Origin: Seriola aureovittata
Taxonomy: Eukaryota; Chordata; Actinopteri; Carangiformes; Carangidae
DNA: 64,000 nt
Direction of reading: 5' to 3'
Assembly (NCBI RefSeq): GCF_021018895.1
Contig: NC_079382.1
Location: 14,078,501 to 14,142,500 of the forward strand
The first letter of the stretch is position 1. Each line of letters begins with the position of its first letter. A model generated the notes under the pieces. It was given only the letters and a program-made list of their open reading frames with translations, was not told where the DNA came from and did not search any database. The position numbers and the translations under genes are program-made. This document shows, in pieces, positions 1 through 12,000 of the stretch.

Positions 1-800
1 TGCCTGAATGAAGTAAGATGGATTTTATACTGTAATATAGAATTTGCAGCACACAGTTTTGTTCTTATTAAATCTCATCAGATATAATTCTGAGTAATTA
101 TTGACTTTGTAACCACAGTGGTGTGATAAACCAGTTATACACTGTTCCATTGAACGTGTTATTGTCAAGCTGTGATAAACAAAGCCATAAGAGCTGCCTT
201 CCTTATCTCTGCTTCCTCTTGCCTTTTAAAGGACTCCTTCAGCCCGGGCTGATTGGTGGAGGAATGGCATTATCTGTGGTCTGATAGGCTGCAGTGCAAA
301 ACCACTAACTGAAGGGCTGTTGTTGTTGCAGCAGGTCCTGCAGCTATCCATCTCGCTGTGTGCTGATGATGCTGATCTTTGCACAGCAGTCCTGTACCTT
401 CTTCTGCTGCTTACCAAGGAGAGCTGGGGCTCAGTTTGGGGGGGGGGGGGGGGCTTGCTGCTGCATGCTCTAAGCTGACTTTGAGTTGTTGTTTTCGCTG
501 AATGTGCCGATGAACGCACAGATAGCACACAAACGCGCCTGCCACTTCCAGCTGCATTTGGCAATGTTACAGAGAACTATTTCTAGTATCATTGCATGGT
601 GGTTTCTCCATGCTCTGATAATTGATTTCATTATTGATTTGAGTGATTGGATAGGAAAATCAAGCAGCAGTCACCTTGACTTGATTGCTGCCATTATTTA
701 GCATACAGAGTGCAATTCATAACAGTGAACTCTATATCATGATCAATGGCAGCAGGGAACAATAGAAGGAGAGAGAAGTGATGATGTTTCTTGGAGGGGG
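1..800. other. Upstream flank of sesn1, no gene recognised
   Basis: AT-rich sequence with no convincing exon. A run of 16 G occurs at 438-453. The open frames here have no recognisable protein family and overlap low-complexity sequence. Longer sestrin 1 isoforms known in mammals use first exons further upstream, and these may lie outside the window. Confidence 0.5.
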
Positions 801-1117
801 GGGTTGTTCTCTTTGCTCACGTTTAGGACCCCCCTCTATCCTCGCACTTTGCTCCGCCCCCCACGTGCTCTTCCCGCTGCCATTGGATGCCCAGAGGCTG
901 TTTTCGCCACCCGATTGGCCGCTGAGCACGTCAATCACACGAGCCTCGACTTATTTACCGAATGTATGAGAGAAGGAGGACGGTATTCTGCTGTAGGGCT
1001 GCAACAGCTGACTGCCGAGCACTTTACCCAGTGCCTCAAGGAACAAAGAGAGGAGGACACAGCCATCCAGGAGACGTTTTTTAATAAGAATTAGACGCAT
1101 AAAAGCGAGGGCACGAG
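800..1117 (+). promoter_or_regulatory. sesn1: Putative sesn1 promoter and 5'UTR
   Basis: This stretch directly upstream of the first sesn1 coding exon is richer in GC and CpG than its flanks. It shows a GC-box-like CCGCCCCC near 855, a perfect CACGTG E-box at 862-867, and two inverted CCAAT boxes (ATTGG) at 882-886 and 914-918. An in-frame TAA at 1100-1102 lies 15 bases before the chosen ATG. The transcription start is not determined. The promoter role is inferred from position and motif content. Confidence 0.5.
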
Positions 1118-4100
1118 ATGAGGCACGCGGTCGGACCGTCAGAAAACGTGGAAAATAATTCTTTTGCGGTGACAGGCTTGTTAAAGATATGTACCCATTG
1201 TGAACGGCTCAGCAAAAAGGTAAGAGAAAGAAAGGGCTTCGGGAACAAATAACACTCATAAAATGCACCGTTTTTAAAGCTTCAATCTACTGTCGGGGCT
1301 TAATTGGAAAATTGTGTCATATTATTGATGTTTTTGTGCGACATGTTTTTTTTTGTCTTGCCTTTGAACAAACAAGCTGCAGTGCAGTCTTTTGTCCTGG
1401 CTTGTTTACGAGTCAGAGGAGTTTGTGGTCATCGGGCAAGAAACCTTTTCTACGTTTCATTTCTTGACATGGTTTCAGTTCAAAAGAAGTAGACCTTTAA
1501 GTGACACATTTAAAGGGATGTTTTCTGCTCAGTGTCATTTCTGAATAATACACATTTCATGGTCATTCATTCATCTGCTTCATTGTGCTCTGCGGGACAG
1601 TGTCCGCTGGTAGACATGTCTCGACAAGCAGCGGAAAGTTACAGGACATTAACAGAGACGATGCAAAGGTGTCTTGTGCTTTAATTTTCTATGAGGGGCA
1701 AGCAGTCACTTAGCTTGTTTGGATATCTCATTAATTAAAAAACATTTAATCAACATTTAATCCTGCTTTTTATACGTCAGTGTATTTGTGACACAAGAGT
1801 TGAATGATGCTTCTGCAGCGGATAAAACCTGTAATCGCATTTTCTAATAGTACATTTCTGTGTAATCTAATATTCGTGAGTTTTACTAGTGTCAGACAAA
1901 CAAAGCGACTCTGGTGAGGCAGTGAAGTCACAGTAGCGGGGCTACAGTAGACTTCAGACGTCAGACGGAGCTAGAAGCTTCTCTGCTTTCCTCTGATATT
2001 TAAAGTACGTTTGTCTCTTTTTTTGTTTGTCTTGCAGGACTTGGGAGTAAGGATCCCAAGACCCTTAGGTAACGGACCAAGCAGATTTATCCCTGAAAAA
2101 GAGGTATGGGGCAGCCTGTGATCCTGCTAGACATTAAAAACAATTACCCTTGTTACAGATATTAGATTTAATTTTTGAGTTAATATATTTGTAATTTGTT
2201 GCTTTTGTCAGATTCTTCAAGTCAGTAAAGTGGACCCCAGGACACAGTCGATATTTGAGGATGCGTTTGCAGCCCTCGGCCGTCTGGACAACATTTCACT
2301 GGTGATGGGCTTCCACCCACAGTACCTGGAGAGTTTTCTCCGGACGCAGCACTACCTGCTGCAGATGGATGGACCCCTATCTTTGCACTACCGACACTAC
2401 ATCGGCATCATGGTATGGCCACATCCAATCCCCTGTGAATTCTCAAATGAACTGTGGGTCCAGTTTTATGTGAAGTGGTGGTTAACCCTCTCTCTTCCTC
2501 CGATCCTGCAGGCGGCAGCTAGACACCAGTGTTCCTACTTGGTCAACCTGCATGTGAACGATTTCCTCCAGGTCGGGGGAGATCTGAAGTGGCTAAACGG
2601 CCTGGATGAAGCACCACAGAAACTGCAGCAGCTCGGAGAGCTCAACAAAATCCTGGCCCACCGACCTTGGCTTCTCACTAAGGAACACATCGAGGTGAGA
2701 GGAGGGGCACGGTCTGGAGGGTTAATGTGGACACAAAGTCTTATGTAACAGTCTGAGATCATGGGTGGAGGCTAGGGTATAGCTACAGCTGTATAACTCG
2801 GACCGGGAGGGGGGGGGGGGGGGGCTGGAGGGCGATAGGGGTTGAGGCAGGAAGACGAAGAGTCAATAAAGTGGATTAGAAGGGTGAAAACATATTTTCC
2901 CACTTCCTAAAAGGTCAGTGATATTGAAGTCATTATTTGGCTCCAGTTAGCATCACTCACAAGTTTTTCCTTTATTTTTTCCAGCGCCTCCTGAAGGCTG
3001 AGGAACACAGCTGGTCCCTCGCGGAGCTAATCCACGCTGTGGTCCTCCTCACACACTACCACTCCCTCGCCTCGTTCACATTCGGCTGCGGCATCACGCC
3101 AGAGATTCACTGCGACGGTGGACACACTTTCAGACCCCCCTCCCTCAGCCAGTACTGCGTGTGTGACATTGCCAACGGCAACGGTCACGCTAATCACCAT
3201 GACGATCCACTTGGCAACCAGGTGAGTGGTAATGGGACAGAGAGAGAGTGTGTTTGTGTGTGTGTGCGTGTGTGCAGTGAGCTAGAGAGATAAAAGTTGG
3301 AGCATGTGAAGGTTTTCTAACTCGTGTGAAACTTGAATCCAGGCTGCGGGTATGATCCATGCACTTAACATCCTGTGTGTGTGTGTTTTGAGATGCTAAG
3401 AAGTTGTATGACTCTCGTTCCTAACCGCGGATGTTGATCTTTGTTTCTAAGGAGATGTGTGGCGAGGTGGAGGTGCTGATGGAGCGCATGAAGCAGCTGC
3501 AGGAGTGCCGCGATGACGAGGAGGCCAGCCAAGAAGAGATGGCAACCCGCTTCGAAAGGGAGAAGACTGAGAGCATGCTGGTGGTCACAGCAGAGGACGA
3601 GGAGTGTGTCCCCTCAAGAGACATCTCTCGACACTTTGAGGACCCCAGCTATGGCTACAAGGACTTCTCCAGGAGGGGGGAGCACGTGCCCACGTTCAGA
3701 GTGCAGGTATAGATTAAATACAGCCTGAATAAAGAGTACTATATGCAAAAGAAAAAAAGAGAGATCTGTTGTTAACTTGCTTTTTCTCCTCTCTGCAGGA
3801 TTACAGCTGGGAGGATCACGGCTTCTCTCTGGTCAATCGACTGTATCCTGATGTTGGTCAGATGCTGGACGAGAAGTTCCAGATGGCCTACAACCTGACC
3901 TACAACACCATGGCAACACACAAGGATGTGGACACCAGTATGCTGCGTAGGGCCATCTGGAACTACATCCACTGCATGTTTGGCATCAGGTCAGTGGCTG
4001 GATACTCGGTTTTTTCTAGTAGCGTTTTATTTTTGCAGTGTGTGCTATTTTGCTTAATCAGCACTGTTGCAACTGTGTTTTAACATTCTGTTTTTCTGTG

Positions 4101-4457
4101 ATCCGCAGGTATGATGACTATGATTACGGGGAGATAAACCAGCTTCTGGACCGAAGCTTTAAGATCTATATTAAGACCATGGTGTGTAGTCCTGAGAAGA
4201 CCACCAAACGAATGTATGAGAGTTTCTGGAGGCAGTTTCAGCACTCCGAGAAGGTGAGATGAGATTCTGATTCCTCTATCCTGGTTTCTTAGTTGCAGCT
4301 ATTTCAAATTGGTTGACTATGGCTCAGTGTTTAAAGACTTTCTCTTTACTTTTTTTGTTGTCTCCTGCAGGTCCACGTTAATCTGCTTCTTATGGAAGCG
4401 CGAATGCAAGCAGAACTGTTATACGCTCTGAGAGCGATCACCCGCTACATGACATGA
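1118..4457 (+). CDS. sesn1: Sestrin 1, complete short-form CDS in nine exons
   Basis: Exons: 1118-1219, 2038-2103, 2212-2412, 2512-2694, 2985-3221, 3452-3706, 3799-3989, 4109-4253, 4371-4457. All introns are GT-AG and the frame is continuous over 488 residues, close to mammalian sestrins (about 480-490). Sestrins bind GATOR2 and so restrain mTORC1, and are stress-induced antioxidant proteins of the cytosol. Visible landmarks: the AhpD-like active-site stretch [10 protein letters not shown] (C130, Y132, H137); equivalents of the SESN2 leucine-pocket residues T382, T385, R398, W452 and E459; the GATOR2-binding aspartate pair D414-D415 in RYDDYDYGE; and the conserved C-terminus ending [12 protein letters not shown]1 is chosen over SESN2/3 from overall sequence and from the armc2/foxo3 neighbours. 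The start is the ATG after an in-frame stop at 1100. The first exon encodes a CxxC (C25, C28). Alternative upstream first exons cannot be excluded. Confidence 0.96.
1220..2037 (+). promoter_or_regulatory. sesn1: sesn1 intron 1 with candidate FOXO and p53 sites
   Basis: This 818-base intron carries a perfect FOXO/DAF-16 element TTGTTTAC at 1402-1409. It also carries a perfect p53 half-site AGACATGTCT at 1612-1621, followed without spacer by a degraded half-site. SESN1 (PA26) is an established p53 target and sestrins are reported FOXO targets. Use of these particular sites is inference, because short motifs also occur by chance. Confidence 0.4.
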
Positions 4458-6310
4458 AGTGCTTTTGGTGTTTTTATCGTTGTGTTTTTACTGTCATTGT
4501 TGTTGCTCATTATGGGACACTTCAAGAAAAAAAAAAAAAGAAAATCAAAGGGGTGGGGGGGGGGATTCAACAAAAGAGATGAGTGGAAGAGAGTCCTGGG
4601 TTGTGGCGGTGCTTGTTGGATGGATGTGGAGAAGAGGATCAGAACAAATGGAAAGCAAGGAAAAAAAAAAAAAGAGAACTGTGGAAGAAAAGTCATCTCA
4701 AACTACAAGTGGATACACAAACTCAGTTCGTGTTGCCTGCAGTGCCAAAAGTGACCAAGAGAGGGCTGCCTGGAGCAAACTCCTGCTCAGCTGGGGAGTT
4801 TGTGCCAGGCCAGAGCACTGACACCGGAGGCATCCAGGACGATGTTTCAGTACTCCAGCATGCAGCACGTTGGTTGCCAATCTCTTCTGTCTCCCGGTAG
4901 AGTGAAGACCCACAGCAAGTCCCCAGAAAGCTGTGCAGCCACAAAGAGTCTGCACTTTGAATCTGTTGTCACTGTCATATTTGTTTAGTTTCTTGAATTA
5001 TCTTTTTATTTCATTTTGTATTAAGAGAAGTGGATGTTGTCGATGTGGTTGCTGTTAGTGGAGATGGAAGCATTAACTATCGGCGGTGTTTTTTACGTGT
5101 GCCTGAACTATCCAGCACAGTGTGCATACGTGCTGATGCTGCTGCTCCCATGTTGTATTCAGCGGGGTCATATTGATCCCCAAATCACCCCCTCACCCTA
5201 CACCATAATACCCCCTAAGCCCCTATCCATTAGAAATCCACTGCATTACCCCCCCCTTTTCCTCGTCCTCTACCCCCATCCCAAATCTCAAATGTCAATG
5301 TAAGCTAATCCAAGGAGTGTGTGAAAACCAGAGAGGTGTGGAAAGAAACTCAAAGAACACTGTCTGAGCCCTTTTTGAGTTTGACTGTACATGTGTGGAT
5401 GAGATCTGTGTTCGTGATGACTGAGGTGTGGATGTTTGTGTGTGTTTCACACAAATGACAGAGAAAAAAAAAAAGTACGTCTTTGAATTTCATGTGTCAA
5501 AAAAAAGAAAAAAAAAAGAAAGATAAGCGAGGCACTTTGAAGGAAAGACTTCTTGCTTCTGCTGTAGCTCTGTTATTGTGAGATACTTGTTTATCATTTG
5601 TTGATGATGATGTCTTTATTTTTCTGGTATTGGGGAAAAAAAAGAAAAAAAAAGCTAATCAAAAAGAATGTTAGAAACCAGGTTTTCCAGGAGGGATTTG
5701 CTTCCGGTTGCCCTAACCACACCTTATCTGTCTTCCGCTTATCCCTGCTGCCTGGTCGCCCTAACACCTTCGAAGCTTTGGATTGTGAATTTTACCAGTA
5801 AATGAATACCTCTTCTGTTTTTCTCTATAAAACATATAAGAAGTGCTCTTTGGTGAGCAGAGACTCTTTCCGGGCTGCCGTGTTCCCATTGCTCGGGGAC
5901 CCGGCTCGCCCACACAGGGCCGACTGCGGTCGATAGCTGTCGGACGCAAAAGGTTGTAGCTGTGCTTATTTCCCTGCTAGGGAAGTCTAACCAGTGCAAA
6001 AGCAGCTTTTTTTTAATTTTATTTTGAACAGAGGTGTGAAACCTCTGCTGTTTTTGTTTTTTGTTTACTAAAACCAGTAAAGTACTGCATTCTCCTGAGG
6101 TTGGATTGAGAGAATCAGACAGATGAATGAGTGATATCTGGAGAAGGAGGATAAGGAGGAGGGTGATGATGATCAAGGAATGGTACATTTGGAAGTGGTT
6201 TGAGAGGAAGTGGAGGTTTTTTCAGACTTCTGACTGATGTCAGTTACTGACACTTTTTATATGAAATTATATGAAAAAGACGAAAAAAAAAATAAACTAT
6301 GATATTGAAA
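4458..6310 (+). other. sesn1: sesn1 3'UTR (proximal end)
   Basis: Non-coding sequence after the TGA at 4455-4457. It contains several A-rich runs and no conserved reading frame. The first canonical AATAAA downstream of the stop is at 6291-6296, followed by GT-rich sequence, so cleavage near 6310 is predicted. A second AATAAA at 7304-7309 could extend the transcript by about 1 kb. Confidence 0.6.
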
Positions 6311-7330
6311 TGTTGTGTATCATTCGTAGTTTTCTCCTAAACAATTTGATTTCATTGCTTCATAAAAGTGATTGTATTAGATGTGGAGAGGCCTACACAA
6401 TTCAGGAATCAAACAGTCATAGCACAATCACTGTCACCATCAGCTCACTTCCACTGCTCAGTTGCAGGAATGCAGGAAGTTTAACGACCCATGGTAATTA
6501 GAAAGCATAATTGCTTTTATGCAAAAGATGACTCATGAAAAGACATGGAGTTTTATTCTCACACCTTTTGTTCCAAAGTACACTTTGATAGCAAAGCTGA
6601 CTTCATTAACAGTAAGCTGAACTCAGGGGGATAGTTCAGTTTGTCACCAGTGCAGTCCAGGGACTTTCATGTGAATTTCATTTTACTGTATAAGCTTGAC
6701 AGGTCAGTTTCTCTTTGCTGCTGACCGACACTTAGCTCAAGATAAGGGGGAATTCCATGTTGGACACCTTTTAGCTGTGTTTCCTGATTGCATCCATGTC
6801 ACACCTCACGGGAAAAAATCCTTGACTTTCATTGTGAGGTAATCTGTCTGAACTTCAGGGTGTTTCCCATCGAGGCCAGAGAAGCCTGTCTGTCAAAACA
6901 CAATCACCAGCAGAAACTCACTGTTATCCCCCGCTGACCAAACTGCCTTCACATTTTGGTGGCTTTCCCAGATAATATGGCATAGGAAGCATTTTCTTTG
7001 AGTAACTTTGATATCAGCCAGCCAACTGTCTTTCATATCAACCTGAGAAATTCTGTGTAGAGAACAATGTTTGTTTCTAGCTCTGGCTAATGAGTTGTTT
7101 AGGGGTTTTTGAAACATCAGCTTGTCTTGTGGTTGTTTAAAAGTCACTATTGTGTGAGATCTGGGGGAACTGACACCGGGGGTTTTTGAATTAAGTGCCG
7201 TTTCTGATTTGTTTCGATGTGATAACGATGTGATTTTGAAATGCTGTACTTTAGGCAACTTGGTGTAACTTGTAAGCACTGCCTGGCCCCATATCTGTGT
7301 AATAATAAAGGCTTTGAGAAGCAAAATGTT
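6311..7330 (+). other. sesn1: Possible extended sesn1 3'UTR
   Basis: No gene is recognised here. The stretch ends at an AATAAA (7304-7309), about 40 bases from an oppositely oriented AATAAA (read on - at 7352-7347). It may be a long-form sesn1 3'UTR or short intergenic DNA. Confidence 0.35.
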
Positions 7331-7715
7331 TCCTGCTTTCTTCAGCTTTATTACGAACAAGTTCCAAAGTCACACAATACACCGACAATAAAGGATTTGC
7401 TCATGAGGTAAATTCAAGGTTAGTCATCTGTTTTCAACACTACATTATCATAAAACTATCTTTACAACACAAAGCAGGTCAAATCTGTTATATAAATGTG
7501 CAAAGAACTTGTATTAAATTATCCCTGTACATGTGAAGATACCCTAAATGAAAGTTAAAGTGCATAAGAGGTTATAAATGTCAACAAAATTAAAAAAAAA
7601 AAAAAAAGGCTGCTGGTATTGATAAGAAAAGGATGCTTTGAAAATAAATAAAAAATATATACGGATGGAAGTGCAAGTGTTTTTTCTGTAGACAAGAATT
7701 GAGAAAAGAATCTAG

Positions 7716-7752
<37 letters not shown>

Positions 7753-8298
7753 GGTATGTCCACACGTTTTTTTTTTTAACATTTCAGCCTGCCTCTTATA
7801 TTTTGCATAATTACCATTATCAGCCAATAAAGCTTTTCAGTCAAAAATCTATTGCTTTGAGTATGAAACACTGACCATCTATAGGCTTTAAAACTGGCTG
7901 TAAAAAGCTGGTAGCTTCATCGTTCATGAAAAAACAGCATCAATAGTCAGCTTGAATTCTGAGTATTTAGCCATAACTTTACAAAATGATAAGCATTGGG
8001 AACATACTTGAGCATGTGGTTGGACAGTGGAGACCTAAACTATTCTGCAGCAGCAGTCTGAGATGTTTTAAATGTGTTTTGACACTTTTTCTGCAGTGAA
8101 AACTCTTTGTTCAAGCTGATCATCTCTGCTTTCTCTATGACGATGGCTATTGACCTTTACAGACACATTTCAAACCTACAAGAGATGAGTGTTTTATACT
8201 AATAAGATGAAGCAAATACTTCATCCTATACCGTTTTGACAGAGGATAAAGGATTTACTTCTATGGCAACATGACTCCTAACTTCATGTAACAGTGTG
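7331..8298 (-). other. armc2: Putative armc2 3'UTR
   Basis: Sequence after the armc2 stop codon (8299-8301 read on -). The only canonical AATAAA on the - strand that I find before sesn1 sequence is at 7352-7347, giving a 3'UTR of about 970 bases. It contains an (AT)n run at about 7722-7751 and a poly-A run near 7591-7607. Confidence 0.5.
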
Positions 8299-8994
8299 TC
8301 AGGCTGTCAGGTCCAGAGGCTGGAGGATCTTCATCAGTTTTTGAGCTACAGGTAGGAATTCCAACTCCCAGCATGCTCTGTGAAAATCCCTCATGTCTTC
8401 ATTTTCTATCCACTTCAGGGCCTCCTCTTCATCTATGGAATAGATTAAAAACAGTGGACAGAGGATGAGAGGGGGGCAGTATGAGGTTTCAGGTTCCTTT
8501 TCAGTGCTTTACATTGACATGTTTTATGTTCAGGCAGCTCCCAGGTGTGACCATCGAGGTTTTAGTTCGTGTTAGTGTGACTATCTCTGTTCCTCCCTTC
8601 CGCCTGAGGGCCACTGATGTGAGTAAGAACATGTTCTCTCCAGCATGGCTCCCTCCCTTGTTATGTAAGGATTAGTAATAACACCAACCTAAGTATGTAG
8701 TGAGGATCTCCAGCAGGGACTCTCTCTCCTTTGTATCCAGCAGCTTCTCTGAACCACCACCGATCAGGTTCCACAGCGCCTGACAAATCTGTCCTGCCAG
8801 TTGCCAATCACCTGGTCCGAAGTCTCTCAGGCTGTCCACCAGACTGTTCACACAACACACACACACACACGGACTCACATCATATGACTCAAGGGAACGG
8901 GATTCACATGACCGGCAGGTTTGTGGGCATTAGCTCCACTTCATTGAATGTACAGTACATCTGAAAGAGGACTGTGTGTGTGTGTGTGTGTGTG

Positions 8995-9048
<54 letters not shown>

Positions 9049-12000
9049 TGTGTATGTGTTTGTAAAGGGAAAACTAGAACCTAATTGTTTAAGCAAAGCT
9101 CACTTTTGGAGTGATAAGTGATAAGCCTGCACTATAGTAAGAAGATTTCACAGAATCTGTCCCTCTTTCAGCTCTCTTGAGTTAAAAATGTACAAATTAA
9201 TCTAAATTGACAAATTGACAAATGTATAAACACTGTGAACAAATAACATCAAGGCTCAGATGAATAGTAGCATCTTGTTAATGCCAGTAGAGTGGTTGGT
9301 GCTCATTGCTCATGTCTGTGAAAATGCTCTTAAAGGAACAGCTTGGCATTTTGGGAAATACACTCAGATCTTTGTGTTGGTCATGGTCATGACATGTACT
9401 GCATGAAGACGAAGATGGCTGCACATTAGGCTCCAAACTGCACACTCAAGTCCTGGTCTTTCTCCACCAGGTGTGTATAATAAAACTACTGGACGTTATT
9501 GGCAGTCACCTTCATTTTCATTCACTGATATAGAACCCCTCTCCTTATTTTTCTCAAAGCCAGTCTTTATGTCCTACAGCAATTTCACAGATTTAGCGCA
9601 AAACTAACAGAATTCAAATGGACTGCATTTTTATACACATCACATCTCTATCACACACACATTCATACACCAATGGTACATTGGGGGCAATTTGGGGTTC
9701 AGTATCTGCCCAAGGACACACTGGGCTGGACTGGAGGAGCCGGGGATTGAACCACCGACCTCCTGATTAGAGGACGACCCACTCTACCCCCTGAGCCAGC
9801 CCTGACAGCCACCCTGATTTTTATGCAGTTATCAGTTATTTATTAATTTTAAAATTCTGTTAGCCACCAAGATGTTCTTAACTATATTGAACTTTTTAAT
9901 TCATCATCATATTTGAATCTCAAGAGAACTGAGGTACAGAAGATCTGCTTCTTCAGAACCTTGAGTAAATTTAGTGGAAAGTCTGTAAATTGTCTGTGAA
10001 TTGTCAAATACAATTAAAATCTCCACACAAACTCTCTCCTACATGAACAAACCCTTAATCCCTAAGTGTCCTTACTTGGCAGCAGCCCCCTCTAGTGAGA
10101 GACTGACCCGGTTGGGAGGGTCCAGAGCCAGGTTGGTGAGGACCCCGCAGGCTGAAAAACACATCTCAGTGCTTTTTGAGTCGAGCAGCGTCACCACGAA
10201 CTGGTGCACTGAGGGAGAGAAAGTGGAGAAAGATGACAGAGTGATTGAGCGGACAAAGGACAAAGCAGGGCAAAGATAAAGAGGGCCGCTATCACCAGCG
10301 TCAGCGGGTATGTTTATACTGACTGTTGCTGGCCTTGCAGATAAGTCCAGCCCAAACATGACACAACAGTACAGTGTACCGGTATTCTGTGACTATGCAC
10401 TCAGCTTCCTGTAAAGTTCTGCGCTTGGAGGATACAATTTATACATCTTTACGGGTGCATTCTTCAATGTATTCATGTTTATCAATATCAGGCTTTGAAT
10501 AGATGGGACGTTTTGATTCTAACATGCCAACTTTTCCTGCGAGAGTAAAATAATATGGCTTACAATACTATGACATAGTCCCATGCTGGAGTCTTCTGTG
10601 TGTGTCTGTTTGTTTGTGTCCACCATTTACCTTTGTTTTGCATAATAAAGTCCCGCACATCATCGGACTGTGACAAGTTTCCATACACACGGGTGGCCTC
10701 AAGCATGGCGTCCATACTGGAGCTGAGCACCAACTTCAGCATTACTGATGTAAAAAGACAGGGTGAGCAGACAAAACAGAGGAATGGGAGAGTGAAAGGG
10801 GGAGGATAATTGAAAAAAAAAAAGTGGGACAAAATTAAGAGTTAAATTGGCAAATGGAAGCATACTTTCATTGTTTTTATTTTTCCTTTCTACATTAAAA
10901 TCTGCCACTCTTAGAGTCTTACACTTTGCGATGGTGAGACGACTGTGTCTGATTGCAGAGCTTTCTTCCTGGTAGAAGGACAGGTTGTTGATGGTGGCAG
11001 CCACATTCACCAATAGCTCCTCGCTCTCCTGCACAGACCTCAAATCTGTGTTACCCACATACACACACAAAAGAACAAGATAGAAAATAATCATGAGTAA
11101 GAGAAACCTTTAATTAACTTGACTTGACTTTTGACTTTTTACAAAGATGTCAAAATGTTTGTCTTTTTTCCCTAAAAGTCCTCCTGTATAAGGTGCAACC
11201 AACAGAGGGAGCATCCACACTGCACAGCCATGATGAACAGGCCTTAATGCTCCTGAAATATTACTGCTCACTATTCATTCATGTGAAGTGACCCTCGTTC
11301 TGGTGACGAGAAGAGTCAGAGCTCAGAATAAACTGCTCTCTCCCTGATAATGACTACCCAGATGAATCTAGATGAAGGCATCACTTCCTTTTATGTTGAT
11401 GAAGGGGAGAAGATAACGTTAGGGTAAATGATAAATCTTTAAACCATGTATGGTGTAAAGTTTTTCATATTTTCACGAATAATGCAGGAATAAATAGATA
11501 TACATGGTAATTTACAGATAGAACAATTATAGAGTATTTTAAATGAGATAAATACATGCAGAAACGCAGTGAGCCCCCTGGGTTTTCAGCCTTTTTGCAT
11601 ATTACAGCTCCACACTGATGTAACAGTGTGACATTATCATAAAAGCAGCTGTTATCTGTGGTTAATTTTGGCCTGATATAGTCAGTTTGATCATGAGCTG
11701 CATACAAAGGTCAATGTGACCCAATCCAAGCAGGCATGACAGTGTGAGAGGCTTGGAAACCAAGTCTGTTCCTGATATAGCAGCAGATGTCGTGTGCTCG
11801 GTCATAAATTGCGGGTATTGCGGTTGCACTGTCAACCGGCGCCTGTGTCACACAGAATTTTGTTTCTGGATCTGACTGGATATGCTGCTTTGTTGTGCCC
11901 CCCCCCCACCCTCTCCCTCCTCTTCAAAGCTCTGTAATGTAAAGCAGCGCAGCCCGTCATGAACTTGATCAAAACAGTTCATCGATCAGCCAAGCCTGCT

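Noticed and set aside
804..1094. Open frame of about 96 codons upstream of sesn1
   Set aside because: It lies in the GC-rich promoter/5'UTR, has no recognisable family and overlaps another open frame. It is better explained as base-composition effect.
2230..2748. Long sestrin-like open frame treated as one exon
   Set aside because: It reads through the intron at 2413-2511 and into the next intron. The inserted residues between GIM and AAARHQ are intron translation.
5739..6188. 149-codon open frame on - within the sesn1 3'UTR
   Set aside because: Hydrophobic, low-complexity translation without a known domain or splice context. It is antisense to UTR.
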